Shown here one piece after another: positions 13,912 to 23,488 of a stretch of 64,000 nucleotides of DNA. The notes under the pieces are model-generated. The model was not told where the DNA came from. It made no database searches and saw only the letters and a program-made list of their open reading frames with translations. Source of the stretch: Megalopta genalis. Taxonomy: Eukaryota; Arthropoda; Insecta; Hymenoptera; Halictidae. Every line of letters begins with the position of its first letter. Positions within the stretch are counted from its first letter, which is position 1. A program made the translations under genes and the position numbers. The DNA lies in assembly GCF_051020955.1 (NCBI RefSeq), contig NW_027476814.1:62001-126000 (forward strand), written 5' to 3'.

Positions 13912-13917
13912 ATTTAG
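13135..13917 (+). pseudogene. ORF2 endonuclease (EEP/APE-like) of element X, 3'-truncated
   Basis: The frame is open from TTG 13084, but the first ATG is at 13135, which I take as the start of a eukaryotic ORF2. The exonuclease-endonuclease-phosphatase fold that nicks target DNA is recognisable by its motifs: LLQINLHNC near the N-terminus, VVLISEPW with the catalytic Glu, VAGDFNSKSPAWGS with the Asp and Asn pair, SLIDIMFCG, and TASDHRYV with the final Asp-His. The domain is therefore complete, but the protein ends about 30 residues later in inverted satellite, with no reverse transcriptase attached. A full ORF2 would be about 1000 residues. It is a dead fragment. The same fragment is repeated at +9462. 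Confidence 0.85.
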
Positions 13918-14026
13918 CTTCAAATGCATGCGAAAGAAACGAGTTAACTTCAAATTCAAGCGAATCACATGATTTAGCTTCACATCAATGCGAAGTATGA
14001 TTAAAATACTTGTGATATACATTTTT
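13912..14026 (-). repeat. inverted satellite arm, left (115 bp)
   Basis: This is the only satellite on the opposite strand in copy 1. Its reverse complement matches 19369-19483 at 113 of 115 positions without gaps, the mismatches pairing with 19436 and 19439. The match includes a non-consensus monomer fusion (AGTATTTTAATCATACTTCG), so it is a copy of that particular flank and not just any monomer. It also contains TTTTT at 14022-14026, the complement of the A tail at the 3' junction. Confidence 0.92.
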
Positions 14027-14542
14027 CTACGGGACCCTGAGGTCCTGATTTATGATATCCCGAAAGGGATGGGCAAGGAGGAAATTGCCTCCAGTCTTTG
14101 GAGGCAAAACCTCTCTGAGGCGTCCCAGAAGGATGTGCCTTCGGGTGTTCGGGTCAGTCGCATGGCTGGCAAGACCCCGGTGACAGCCAACTGGGTAGTG
14201 GCCGTCAGTCCGCAGATTCGTCGGCGGCTGGCGCAGAGAGGGGACCGTGTGTACCTCGGGTGGAGTCCCTGTCGTGTGCGGGACTTCATACAGGTCACCC
14301 GATGCTATAAGTGCCAGTGCTTCGGGCACACGGCGAAGCGCTGCAAATTCAAAGAGGATGTCTGCGGACATTGTGCCGAAAAAGGGCACGGTTATGCGCT
14401 CTGTAGCAGGAAGAGCAAGCCCCCGGTTTGCTCCAACTGTAAAGACAGAGGGCGACCATTCGAACATAAGTCGCGAGACCCGGCCTGCGCCTCCTATCAG
14501 GAAGCGCTGGTTTTGGAGATGTCTCGCATTAGACAAGAATAA
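14027..14542 (+). pseudogene. ORF1 (gag-like, three CCHC zinc knuckles), 5'-truncated
   Basis: The upstream open frame runs into inverted satellite, so the apparent N-terminus (MRSMIKILVIYIF) is not original; element coding begins about LRDPEVLIYDIP. The C-terminal half has three zinc knuckles typical of insect non-LTR ORF1: CYKCQCFGHTAKRC, CGHCAEKGHGYALC and CSNC followed by a His and Cys further on. Such proteins bind element RNA in the ribonucleoprotein particle. About 172 residues remain where 400 to 500 would be usual. ORF1 ends at TAA 12 bp before the ATG of ORF2, a tight spacing that suggests ORF2 translation by reinitiation. Confidence 0.85.
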
Positions 14543-14553
14543 TTTGAACTTGA

Positions 14554-15678
14554 ATGGATAGTACAAACGACCGGCGACGCTCGAGAGTCATACGGGTCAT
14601 GCAGCATAACATGCAGCGAGCCCGAAACGTGACCGACGAAGTCCGGACTGAGATGCATAGGCGAGGGGTAGATGTGTTGCTTGCACAAGAGCCATATAGC
14701 TGGCGGGGTACCGTGCCCGGGCTAGGCTTGAGAACGAGGCTGATCACGGCAGGCGATCCGGTGATGGCTGCAATAGCGGTCAGAAACCCGGATCTAACCG
14801 TGGTCAAAGTCTCTAACTTGTGCGACACGCATTTGACCTGTGCCAGCATCTCGGGTTCGTTTGGGAGCTTCTTCCTGATCAGCCAGTACTTTCAATGGTC
14901 CGATGACGTTGAATCGGGTCTGGCGCGGTTGGAGAGAGCTCTTTCCGCATTAAGGCATAACCGAGTCATTATCTCTGCCGACGTTAACGCAAAATCAGCC
15001 CAGTGGGGCAGTGCGGAGACGGACGTCAGAGGCCGTAAACTTGAAGAGTTTATCGCAAGCCATGGCTTGGTTGTCTTGAACGAGGCTGGAAACGCTCCGA
15101 CGTTTTCCAGCCCTAGTGGACAGTCTTACATCGACGTCACACTATCGACACCTGACATTTGCGACAAGGTGCGAGGTTGGAAGGTCCGCGTGGACCTGAC
15201 GACCAGCGACCACCGAGTCATAGAGTTCACTTTGAGTTTTTGCGCCGAGGACGGTGCTGCCGAAATTTGTAGTAGCGACAGCAGCACCAACCGGAACGGA
15301 TTATTACCAAGGTTCCGACTCCGAAGCGCGAAATGGCCCGAGTTCGACAAGGCGCTGCAGGAAAATAAGAGGAGTATATCCCCCAATCCATTGAATAATA
15401 AGGGGGAAGTCGAACATCTAGCACAGGAGATCGAAAGAATGATCGTCCAAGCGTGCGACTCCTCGATGCCAACCAAGCAGTTGCATTCAAAATCCGTCCC
15501 ATGGTGGACGGCCAACCTGACGAGGCAGAAGAGGTCTATAAACTTAGACGAGCCTCGCAGAACGCGGCATGTTCAGAGGAGCAGAAGGCGGCCAAGAGGA
15601 CCGAGTATCTCAAACAGAGAAAGGCCTACAAAGCCGCCATTAAAGCTGCTCGGTCGCACAGCTGGCGTGCATTCGTGA
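14554..15678 (+). pseudogene. ORF2 segment 1: endonuclease and linker, frame 1
   Basis: Starts at ATG 14554. The EEP endonuclease spans about residues 10-225: VMQHNMQRA (substrate Asn), VLLAQEPYSW (catalytic Glu), IISADVNAKSAQWGS (Asp/Asn), SYIDVTLST and TTSDHRVIEF (Asp-His). The linker follows and includes SVPWWTANLTR, a motif typical just after the endonuclease in R1-like ORF2. Meaningful sequence in this frame ends near 15530; the last 50 residues are basic, Arg-rich read-through. The true continuation (EVYKLRRASQ) is in frame 3, so a single-base indel lies close to 15530. Confidence 0.88.
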
Positions 15679-16190
15679 CCGAGCAGGGAAACAAAGAACC
15701 CTGGGGCCTCATTTATAAGATCACGAGGCAGGAGATGACAGCCAGCATGGTCATCTCGAATATTAACCTTAACACTACCCAGGGTTATACTACAGACTGG
15801 GACTCCACCGCTTCCGCGCTGCTGGAGGGGTTAATTCCGGACGATAGCCCCACGAATGACTCCCCGGATCATGCGCGAGTCAGGAGGGAAGCTGCCATCG
15901 AGCCGGAGAGTGAGGACGCCAGTCCCTTCACCCTCTCGGAGCTTAGATCGGCGGTCAACCGACTGAAGAGCGGCAAGTGTCCAGGCCTAGACCGAATTGA
16001 GCCGGAGGTTCTAAAACGCTCGTTTAATACGATCTCACGCGAGCTCCTCCGACTCTACAACGGATGCCTGGCACACGGAGTCTTTCCCGCGGAATGGAAA
16101 GTCGGGTCCATCATCTCCATCCTTAAAGGACCCGAGAAACCTGAAACGGAGATAAAGTCCTACAGACCTATATGCTTGTTTCGGTCGTAG
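15453..16190 (+). pseudogene. ORF2 segment 2: linker and reverse transcriptase N-terminus, frame 3
   Basis: Genuine sequence starts near 15530. It has the lysine- and alanine-rich linker (KAYKAAIKAARSHSWRAF), then the reverse transcriptase fingers: FTLSELRSAVNRLKSGKCPG (motif 0/1 region), VFPAEWKVGSIISILKG and SYRPICL. The frame fails immediately after PICL and the domain resumes in frame 2. The first 26 residues of the open frame are out-of-frame readings of segment 1. The enzyme copies element RNA into DNA at the nicked target. Confidence 0.87.
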
Positions 16191-16819
16191 GCAAAGTCTT
16201 AGAGAAGCTAATCGCTACGCGATTAGCTAGTTCGTTTTTGCACCCCGACTACGCCTCCGATCGGCAATACGGATTCAGGCCGCATCGATCCACGACTGAT
16301 GTCGTGGTAAAGATGAGGGAGCTTGCGTCCGGTCGAGAGGAAAAGTACGTCGTGGGTCTGCTCTTCGACATAGCCGCAGCCTTTGATAACGTCTGGTGGC
16401 CAAGCATACTCAACGCGTTGAGGAAGCGAGGCTGCCCAAAAAACCTATTTAGATTGGTGGTCGACTACTTCGACGGCCGCGTGGTGACTATGGTGTCTGA
16501 TCGCGGTGCAGTGCGGAAGAAAGTCACTAAGGGCTGCCCACAGGGATCAATTCTTGGTCCGAGCTGTTGGAACTTAGTCTTCGACGAGGTTCTACAGCTC
16601 CTATCGAACGCCGGGCTCGCTTGCGAGCCCATCGCCTATGCAGACGACCTTCTTCTCTTGATCTTTGCGAACAGCAGGAAGGGTCTAGAAAGCAATGGTC
16701 AATTGGTTGCGGACACCATTTCTCGCTGGTGCGATCAGCAGAAATTGTCACTGTCTGCGACCAAGACTGAGATGATATTCTTGAAAGGCTCTCTCGACAG
16801 AGAGAGAGGCCACCTGTGA
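16172..16819 (+). pseudogene. ORF2 segment 3: reverse transcriptase palm, frame 2
   Basis: Continues from PICL with LVSVVGKVLEKLIATRLASS. Palm motifs are intact: YGFRPHRSTTDVV, LLFDIAAAFDNVWW (motif A, catalytic Asp), KGCPQGSILGPSCWN (motif B), PIAYADDLLLLI (motif C, YADD) and LSLSATKTEMIFLKG (motif D/E). The frame ends near 16810 in a short GAGAGAGAGG tract, and the thumb resumes in frame 1. Slippage in that GA tract is the likely cause. No catalytic residue is missing; inactivity comes from the frameshifts. Confidence 0.9.
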
Positions 16820-17727
16820 TAAAAGTAGGAGGTCGGAATATTGCCGTCAAGGACTATGTGCGTTACCTTGGCGTGCATTTTGACTCTGGACTGGGTATCC
16901 ATTCCCACGTCGAGTATTTGAATGCTAAGTCCTTGCCAACGTTTAATGCGCTAGCAAGGATTGCTAAGTCGAACTGGGGATTGGGATATCGGACGATGCG
17001 TACTTTGTACTGCGGCTTGTTTGTCCCAATCGTCACGTATGCTGCCGCGGGCTGGGCAGACCGCCTTACCTCTGGGACGAGTAAATTGTTCACCAGGGCG
17101 CAGAGGCGTGTTCTGCTTGGCTGCGTCAAAGCCTACAGGACAGTCTCCACTGATGCGATCCCCGTGATCGCCGGGGAGATACCTGTGGACTTGGCGATAG
17201 CGGAGTTCAGCTGCGTGTACAAAGCCAGGAAGAAACTCGGGTTCCAACATGGAACCTATCAAGTGAGTCAGGCCGAATTGGCTGACGAAGTCGTCACCGA
17301 AGCCCAAGTTCGCAGAAGGCTGAGGGAGGCGACTTTAGCGATGTGGCAGCAGAGATGGTCGTCCTCGACGAAGGGTAGGGAAACCTTCCAATACTTCGGC
17401 GAGGTATCAGACCGACTCTTAGCGAGCTGGATCAGAGTCGACCATGATGTAGCGCAGTTCTTGAGCGGACACGGAGACTTCCGTGCGAAGCTCAAGACGT
17501 TCGCCCTGGTCGACGATGAGTTGTGCGAATGTGGGGAGGAGGAAACTCCAAACCACGTCCTCTACGATTGTCAGCGTTACGTAGAGGACAGGGAACACCT
17601 ACGCCAGGCGGCGATTCGAGAAGGATTTCAGTGGCCGATCGACAAAGCCAGCCTGGTGTCAGAGCAGCTCTTTAAGGAGTTCCAGAAATTCGCACGATCC
17701 GTAAGAACGACAAAGAGACGAACATAG
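16816..17727 (+). pseudogene. ORF2 segment 4: thumb and C-terminal zinc finger, frame 1
   Basis: Continues with PPVIKVGGRNI and KDYVRYLGVHFDSGL, the usual thumb motif. It contains AYRTVSTDAIPVIAGEIPVDL, a block characteristic of R1-like elements. It ends with the C-terminal CCHC finger CECGEEETPNHVLYDC, thought to help bind target DNA or RNA in this clade. The ORF stops at TAG 17725-17727 after a basic tail. The ATG-like start is not a real start. About 300 residues, normal length for this part. Confidence 0.88.
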
Positions 17728-17990
17728 AACGAAACTGAATACGGAGCGTGGACTCGTCCAGCTCCGTCGATGTACGGCATGCTGGGCGAACCCCTCGGGG
17801 TTCGTCCCCTCGGGCCAGGCTGAAGCCCCTCTTGCGGAGATAAAAGATTTTAACACTACTCCGTAAGAGTGCCTGGATTGGATTGGACTCGAGGTGACAG
17901 TGGGAGTAGCACGCTGTCTTCCCCTGATACGATAGTGAACGAGGGTAGAGCCCGAACATCAGGCATAAGTCGCAAGAGCGGCCGGTATGG
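17728..17990 (+). other. 3' UTR of element Y with a strong hairpin
   Basis: Non-coding sequence after the ORF2 stop. It contains a perfect 8-bp hairpin at 17787-17804 (CGAACCCC, TC loop, GGGGTTCG). In this clade the 3' UTR is what the reverse transcriptase recognises, so structure here is plausible, but the link is inference. No A tail separates it from the next element fragment; the join falls somewhere in about 17900-18060. Confidence 0.55.
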
Positions 17991-19184
17991 TCCACCAAGG
18001 ACTTAGGTACGGCCCGTCTCTCAGAGACCACAGTTATTACGACAAACACTAACTGCAGCCTATTAGGCTTCGCCGACGACGCTGCACTCGTCATATCTGC
18101 CAGGGATATTGAGGCAGCCAGAAACAAGGCTACCGCCGCCTTGAAATCAGTCAAGACTTGGTTTGACCAAAATCATTTAGAACTTGCGGAGGAAAAATGA
18201 GAGGTCCTTCACCTCACAAGCAGGAAGACCAAGCGGTCCATCGACCTGAGGATTGGTAATAATACTCTTAAGGCATGAACAGCTACACGCTACCTTGGTG
18301 TGGTCATTGAGGCCAATCAAGTGTTTCAGAAGCACATACTTAATGCCTGTGAAAAGGCCACTAAGTATGCAGGAATGTTGTGCAGAATACTGCCCAACAT
18401 CGGGGGTGGCGGTTATTGGGCACGTTCCTTATATTACCGCGTAGTGGAGTCAGTATGCATGTATGCGGCTCCAATATGGGCTCCTGCGGTCAATATGTCC
18501 AACAACAGAAAGCACCTCAACGCTGCGCAAAAGACGATCCTGGCGAGGGTGGTTAGAGCATATCGTACCACCGCGCTCGACGCCTTGTGCGTCCTTGCGG
18601 GTTTTCCCCCTTTCGACTTGGTGGCAAACGAAAGGAGGCGCATCTACGTGAAAAGAACGGATCTGGACAGGAGGGCACCCGACTACAAGCGCCGGATGCA
18701 CCTGATCAGGAAGGAAGAGCGTGACCGGACGTTGTCCGAATGGCAGAAGAGATGGGATTTGGCACCCCATGGCCGGAGGACTCACTCTCTAATCCCGAAG
18801 ATTGCGGACTGGATCGGGTGGGGCCCTCCCCTGCTCGACTTTCGACTGGCGCAGGTGCTGACTGGACATGGTTGCTTCTCAAGCTTCCTTAAGCGTATTG
18901 TGAAGATAGACCAGTCCAGATGCCTGCTCTGCGGGGTGGACGATGACACCATTGAGCACGCTATTATGATGTGCCGGGCCTTTGACGACGAACGAGCCAC
19001 ATTGGTGAAAGAAATTGGAGTGCTTTCATTTGACATGGTATTACTTATACTGAAAGACTCGTGCAAAAGGACATCTTTTAAAAAGTTTATTGACGACTGC
19101 CTCAAGAGGAAGGAGGCTGCCCTCAACGACCTCCAGAGGAAGGAGAGAACGAATTTCACAGCCAGGACCAGGACTCAAATGTAA
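17991..19184 (+). pseudogene. reverse transcriptase C-terminus of a second element, with two TGA stops
   Basis: Frame 3 begins to look like protein at CSLLGFADDAALVI (18054 on), the reverse transcriptase motif C with FADD. It continues with VKTWFDQNHLELAEEK. TGA stops interrupt it at 18198-18200 and 18276-18278; at the second, CGA to TGA is a simple explanation. Then come TRYLGVVIEAN, AYRTTALDALCVLAGFPP and a C-terminal finger CLLCGVDDDTIEHAIMMC. It ends at TAA 19182-19184. Fingers and palm motifs A and B are absent, so it is a 5'-truncated copy. FADD and sequence differ clearly from Y (YADD), so it is a different R1-like family, possibly the 3' part of X. Confidence 0.85.
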
Positions 19185-19373
19185 GGTGGTTCTAAGAAAC
19201 GTAAATCCACCCGCCACCCTCACGAAGCAATGCTCTAGGGCGGATACCATCGAGGGGGGATCCTACATCATGGCTGAAGGGAGGTTTAGGTTTTAGTGGG
19301 TATGCCGATAGCACTACCCTCGGACAGCCCCGGACAGTGTGCGTAAAGCATTTCCCCCTCCACGGGAAAAAAA
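19185..19373 (+). other. 3' UTR and A7 tail of the second element
   Basis: GC-rich non-coding sequence ending in CCCTCCACGGG and seven A residues at 19367-19373, followed at once by satellite (TGTATATCACAAG). A short A tail at the 3' junction marks a genuine target-primed insertion end. It is the only clean retrotransposon 3' end in the composite. Confidence 0.75.
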
Positions 19374-19483
19374 TGTATATCACAAGTATTTTAATCATAC
19401 TTCGCATTGATGTGAAGCTAAATCATGTGATTCGCATGGATTTGAAGTTAACTCGTTTCTTTCGCATGCATTTGAAGCTAAAT
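19369..19483 (+). repeat. inverted satellite arm, right (115 bp)
   Basis: Partner of the inverted arm at 13912-14026. It consists of the last five A of the tail and the first 110 bp of 3' flanking satellite. With its partner it brackets 5.3 kb containing element Y and the second element's 3' end. Confidence 0.92.
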
Positions 19484-20021
19484 CATGTATATCATAAGTA
19501 TTTGAAGCTAAAGAACTTTATTCGCATGGATTTCAAACTAAGCCTTCTACTTCGCATTGATTTGAAGGTAAATCATGACTTTTGCATGGATTTAAAGCTA
19601 ACACGTTTGTTTCACCTGCATTTGAAGCTATATCAGTGATATTCGCCAGTATTTGAAGCTAAATCATTCGTTTCGCTGGATTTGAAGCTAAGCCTTCTAC
19701 TTCGCATTGATTTGATTCTAAATCATGTGTTTCGCTTGGATTTGAAGCTAACTCGTTGGTTTTGCATGAAGTTGAATCTAAATCATGTATATCACAAGTA
19801 TTTGAAGCTGAACCATTTGTTTCACATACATTTGAAGCTAAGCCTTCTAATTCACAATGATTGGAAGTTAAATCATGTGTTTCGCATGGATTTGAAGCTA
19901 ACTCGTTTGTTTCTCTTGCTGTTGACTGTAAATCATGTATATCACAAGTGTTTGAAGCTGAACCATTCGTTTCGCTGGATTTGAAGCTAAGCCTTCTACT
20001 TCGCATTGATTTGAATCTAAA
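19374..20021 (+). repeat. satellite between the two 9-kb duplicates
   Basis: Satellite monomers in the usual orientation. The first 224 bp belong to the left duplicate. About 19598-20021 is unique spacer between the two copies, with variants such as GTTTCGCTGGATTTGAAGC (one base pair short) near 19668 and 19970. No gene. Confidence 0.8.
19376..19386 (+). other. candidate target-site duplication, 3' side
   Basis: TATATCACAAG, identical to 12944-12954. Two bases (TG) separate it from the A tail. The motif is common in C monomers, so this is suggestive only. Confidence 0.4.
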
Positions 20022-22405
20022 TCATGTGTTTCGCATGGATTTGAAGCGAACTCGTATGTTTCGCATGCATTTGAAGCTAAATCATGTATATCACAAGTAT
20101 TTGAAGATGAACCATTTGATTCGTAGCTAAGCCTTCTACTTCGCCTTGATTTGGACCTAAATCATGTGATCCGCATGGATTTAAAGCTAACTCGTTTGTT
20201 TCGCCTGCATTTGAATCTAAATCATGTATATCGCAAATATTTGGAGCTGAACCATTTGCTTCGCATGGATTTGCAGCTAAGCCTTCAACTTCGCATTGAC
20301 TTGAAGCTAAATCATGTGTTTCGCTTGGATTTGAAGCTAACTCGTCTGTTTCGCATGCAGTTGAAGCTAAAGCATGTATATCACAGGTATTTGAAGCTAA
20401 ACAATTAGTTTCGCATTTATTCGGAGATAAGCCTTCTACTTCGCATTGATTTGAAGCTAAATCACGTGTTTGGCATGGATTTGAAGCTAACTCGTTTGTT
20501 TCCCATGCAGTTGAAGATAAATCATGTATATCACAGGTATTTGAAGCTAAACCATTAGTTTCGCATGGATTCGAAGATAAGCCTTCTACTTCGCATTGAT
20601 TTGAAGCTGAATCACGTGTTTGGCATGTATTTGAATCTAACTCGTTTATTTCGCATGCAGTTGAAGCTAAATCATGTATATCACAAGTATTTGAAGCTAA
20701 AACATTTCATTCGCATGGATTCGAAGATCAGCCTTCTGCTTCGCATTGATTTGAAGCTAAATCATGTGTTTAGCATTGATTTGAAGCTAACTCGTTTGTT
20801 TCGCATGCAGTTGAAACTAAATCATGTATATCACAATCATTTGAAGCTAAACCATTTGATTCGCATGGAATCGAAGATAAGCCTTCTACTTCGCATTGAT
20901 TTGATGCTAAATCATGTGTTTCGTTTGGATTTGAGGCTAACTCATTTGTTCCGCATGCTGTTGAATGTAAATCATGTAGTTCACAAGTATTTGAAGCTAA
21001 ACCATTTGTTTCGCATGGATTCGTAGATAACCCTTCTACTTCGCTTTGATTTGAAGCTAACTCGTTTGTTTCGCATGCAGTTGAAACTAAATCATGTATA
21101 TCACAAGTATTTGAAGCTAAACCATTTGTTCCGCATGGATTCGAAGATAATCCTTCTACTTCGCATTGATTTAAAGCAAAATCATGTGTTTCACATGGAT
21201 TTGAAGCTAACTCGTTTGTTTCGCATGCAGTTGAAGCTATATCATGTATATCACAGGTATCTGAAGCTAAACATTAGTTTCGCATGGTTCCGAAGATAAG
21301 CCTTCTACTTCGCATTGATTTGAAGTTAAATCATTTGTTTCCCTTGGATTTGAAGCTAACTCGTTTGCTCCGCATGCAGTTGAAGCTAAATCGTGTATAT
21401 CACAAGTATTTCAAGCTAAACCATTTGTTTCGCATGGATTTGATGCTAAGCCTTCTTCTTCGCATTGATTTGAAGTTAAATCATGTGTTACGCTTGGATT
21501 TGAAGCTCACTCGTTCGTTTCGCCTGCATTTGAAGCTTAATCATGTACATCACAAGTATTTGAAGATAAACCATTTGTTTTGAAGCTAAATCATGTGTTT
21601 CCCTTGGATTTGAAGCTAACTCGTTTGTTTCGCCTGCATTTGAAACTATATCACTTATATCGCAAGCATTTGAAGATAAATCGATCGTTTAGCATGGATT
21701 TGAAGCTAAGCCTTCTACATCGCATTGATTTGAAGCTAAATCATGCATTTCGCATGGATTCGAAGCTAACTCGTTTGATTCGCTTGCTGTTGAAGCAAAA
21801 TTACGCATATCACAAGTATTTGAAACTAAACCATTTGTTTCGCATGGATTCGAAGATCTGCCTTCTAGTTCGCATTGATTTGAAGCTAAATCACGTGTTT
21901 CGCATAGATTAGAAGCTAACTCATTTGTTTAACATTCATTTGAAGCTATATCACTTCTATCGCAAGTATTTGAAGCTAAATCATGTGTTTCGCATGTATT
22001 TGAAGATAAGCCTTCTACTTCGCATTGATTTCAAGCTAAATCATGTGTTTCACATGCTTTTGAAGCTAACTCGAATGTTTCGCATGCAGTTGAAGGTAAA
22101 TCATGTACATCACAATTATTTGATGCTAAACCATTTGTTTCGCATGAATTTGAAGCTAAACCATCTACATCGCATTGATTTGTAGCTAAATCAATTGTTT
22201 CGCTTGTATTTGAAGCTAGTTCGTTTGCTTCGCATGCAGTTGAAGCTAAATCATGTATATCACAAGTATTTGAAGCTAAACCATTTGATTCCCATGGATT
22301 TGATGCTAAGCCTTCTAGTTCGCATCGATTTGAAGCTAAATCATGTGTTTCGCATGGATTTGAAGCTAACTCGTTTTTTTCGCCTGCATTTGAAGCTATA
22401 TCACT

Positions 22406-22416
22406 TATATCACAAG
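22406..22416 (+). other. candidate target-site duplication, 5' side, copy 2
   Basis: Same 11-mer as at 12944-12954, carried along by the segmental duplication. It is not evidence for a second independent insertion. Confidence 0.4.
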
Positions 22417-23373
22417 GGTGACGCTGGTCCCCAGAAGTGCCTCCGATATATTTAGCGAGGATTTCTCCAGGGTACTCTTACCCTCCGGAGGCGAGACGCT
22501 AATACAAGCACCCGAAATGGGCTACGACGATAAGGGCTAACTCCTTTGTCCATTACTCTTGGACCCTTCATTATTGTTAACAAGTTCACTGTTCACATGC
22601 AAGGGAAACATAATAAGAAGGCGTCTAAGGACACTCACCTAAACTTATTACAAATCAACCTGCACAATTGTAGATTAGCGCACGACCTGCTCCAACAAAA
22701 TGCAATCGACCTTGACATCGACGTGGTTTTGATTTCTGAACCATGGCGGATACTAGACCATTGGTTCGGGGCCAGGGATGGCAGAGCGGTCATATGGATC
22801 ACTGCTAGGGCGACTGAGAGGTTTTCGTCTATCCAACGTCTGGCCAGCATAGACGGATGCGTGGTGATACAGCTCAACGATATAACAGTTGTTAGCTGCT
22901 ACTACACGCCGAACATGCGATTGGACAATTTTATGACGCACTTGCATAACCTTGAACATCTGATAAGCACCCTGGATCGCGAACACCTGATCGTGGCAGG
23001 TGACTTCAATTCAAAATCACCAGCCTGGGGGTCGGCCAAGTCGGATGCACGGGGCACCGCCACCCTCGAAATGGCAAACCGTGTCCGGATTTGCTCGGTG
23101 GTCAGTGAAGGGAAGTTCACGTTTGAGAGGAATGTTCACCACTCTCTGATCGACATCATGTTCTGCGGCTACGCCATGCTCCGGAAGCTGGTGTCAAGCG
23201 TCATATTTAACACGGAAACAGCCTCGGATCACCGTTATGTTAGACACGTATTCTCCGGTGAAAACATCTTCCACAAAAAAGCGCCTAGGCCTGGAGTGGT
23301 TGATGTGGATAAATTCCTGGCGCTATACAGCAGGGCTACGGCATTGGTCTCTCCTTTCCTTATGGAGACGGCT
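22417..23373 (+). mobile_element. element X 5' fragment, copy 2
   Basis: Duplicate of 12955-13911 with no visible difference. It begins after TATATCACAAG and is cut off by inverted satellite at the same base, so it derives from the same insertion event. Confidence 0.85.
22418..22540 (+). pseudogene. ORF1 tail of element X, copy 2
   Basis: Identical to the 41-residue frame at 12956-13078, ending PEMGYDDKG and TAA. Assignment as gag C-terminus is by position only. Confidence 0.42.
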
Positions 23374-23379
23374 ATTTAG
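22597..23379 (+). pseudogene. ORF2 endonuclease of element X, copy 2
   Basis: Same truncated EEP endonuclease as at 13135-13917, with the SEP, GDFNSKSPAWGS and SDH motifs intact. First ATG at 22597; the frame is open back to TTG 22546. It ends inside the inverted satellite arm without a reverse transcriptase. Confidence 0.85.
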
Positions 23380-23488
23380 CTTCAAATGCATGCGAAAGAA
23401 ACGAGTTAACTTCAAATTCAAGCGAATCACATGATTTAGCTTCACATCAATGCGAAGTATGATTAAAATACTTGTGATATACATTTTT
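23374..23488 (-). repeat. inverted satellite arm, left, copy 2
   Basis: Duplicate of 13912-14026. It pairs with 28831-28945. Confidence 0.92.

Larger units (their letters stand above)
14027..17990 (+). mobile_element. R1-clade-like non-LTR retrotransposon element Y, 5'-truncated
   Basis: Holds the 3' half of a CCHC gag ORF1, an almost complete ORF2 and a 3' UTR. ORF order, the single endonuclease followed by reverse transcriptase, the FDIAAAFD/YADD motifs and the C-terminal CCHC finger are those of the R1 clade, many of whose members insert at fixed sites in rDNA or telomeric repeats. ORF2 has three frameshifts, all shared by the copy at +9462, so it was already inactive before the duplication. 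The 3' limit is uncertain within about 100 bp. Confidence 0.88.
10530..19597 (+). repeat. 9-kb segmental duplication, left copy
   Basis: The segment from about 10530 to 19597 is repeated at about 20022-29059. The offset is 9492 at the left end and 9462 after a 30-bp (one monomer) deletion in the right copy near 21050. It spans 2.4 kb of satellite, the whole composite retrotransposon and about 220 bp of 3' satellite. Similarity ends abruptly at 19597/29059, where the sequences become ACACG and AGTCG. Confidence 0.9.

Noticed and set aside
13988..14026. MRSMIKILVIYIF as a signal peptide or real N-terminus of the gag protein
   Set aside because: These residues are translated from inverted satellite and a T tract. 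The same string appears at the 3' junction on the minus strand (19192-19407) for the same reason.
14027..14566. Minus-strand open frame of 179 codons opposite the gag remnant
   Set aside because: It is the shadow of the CCHC gag frame; its residues show no family pattern, whereas the plus strand has three zinc knuckles.
17672..18154. Minus-strand frame of 160 codons across the Y/second-element junction
   Set aside because: No recognisable domain; it overlaps the 3' UTR and the FADD region read in the opposite direction.
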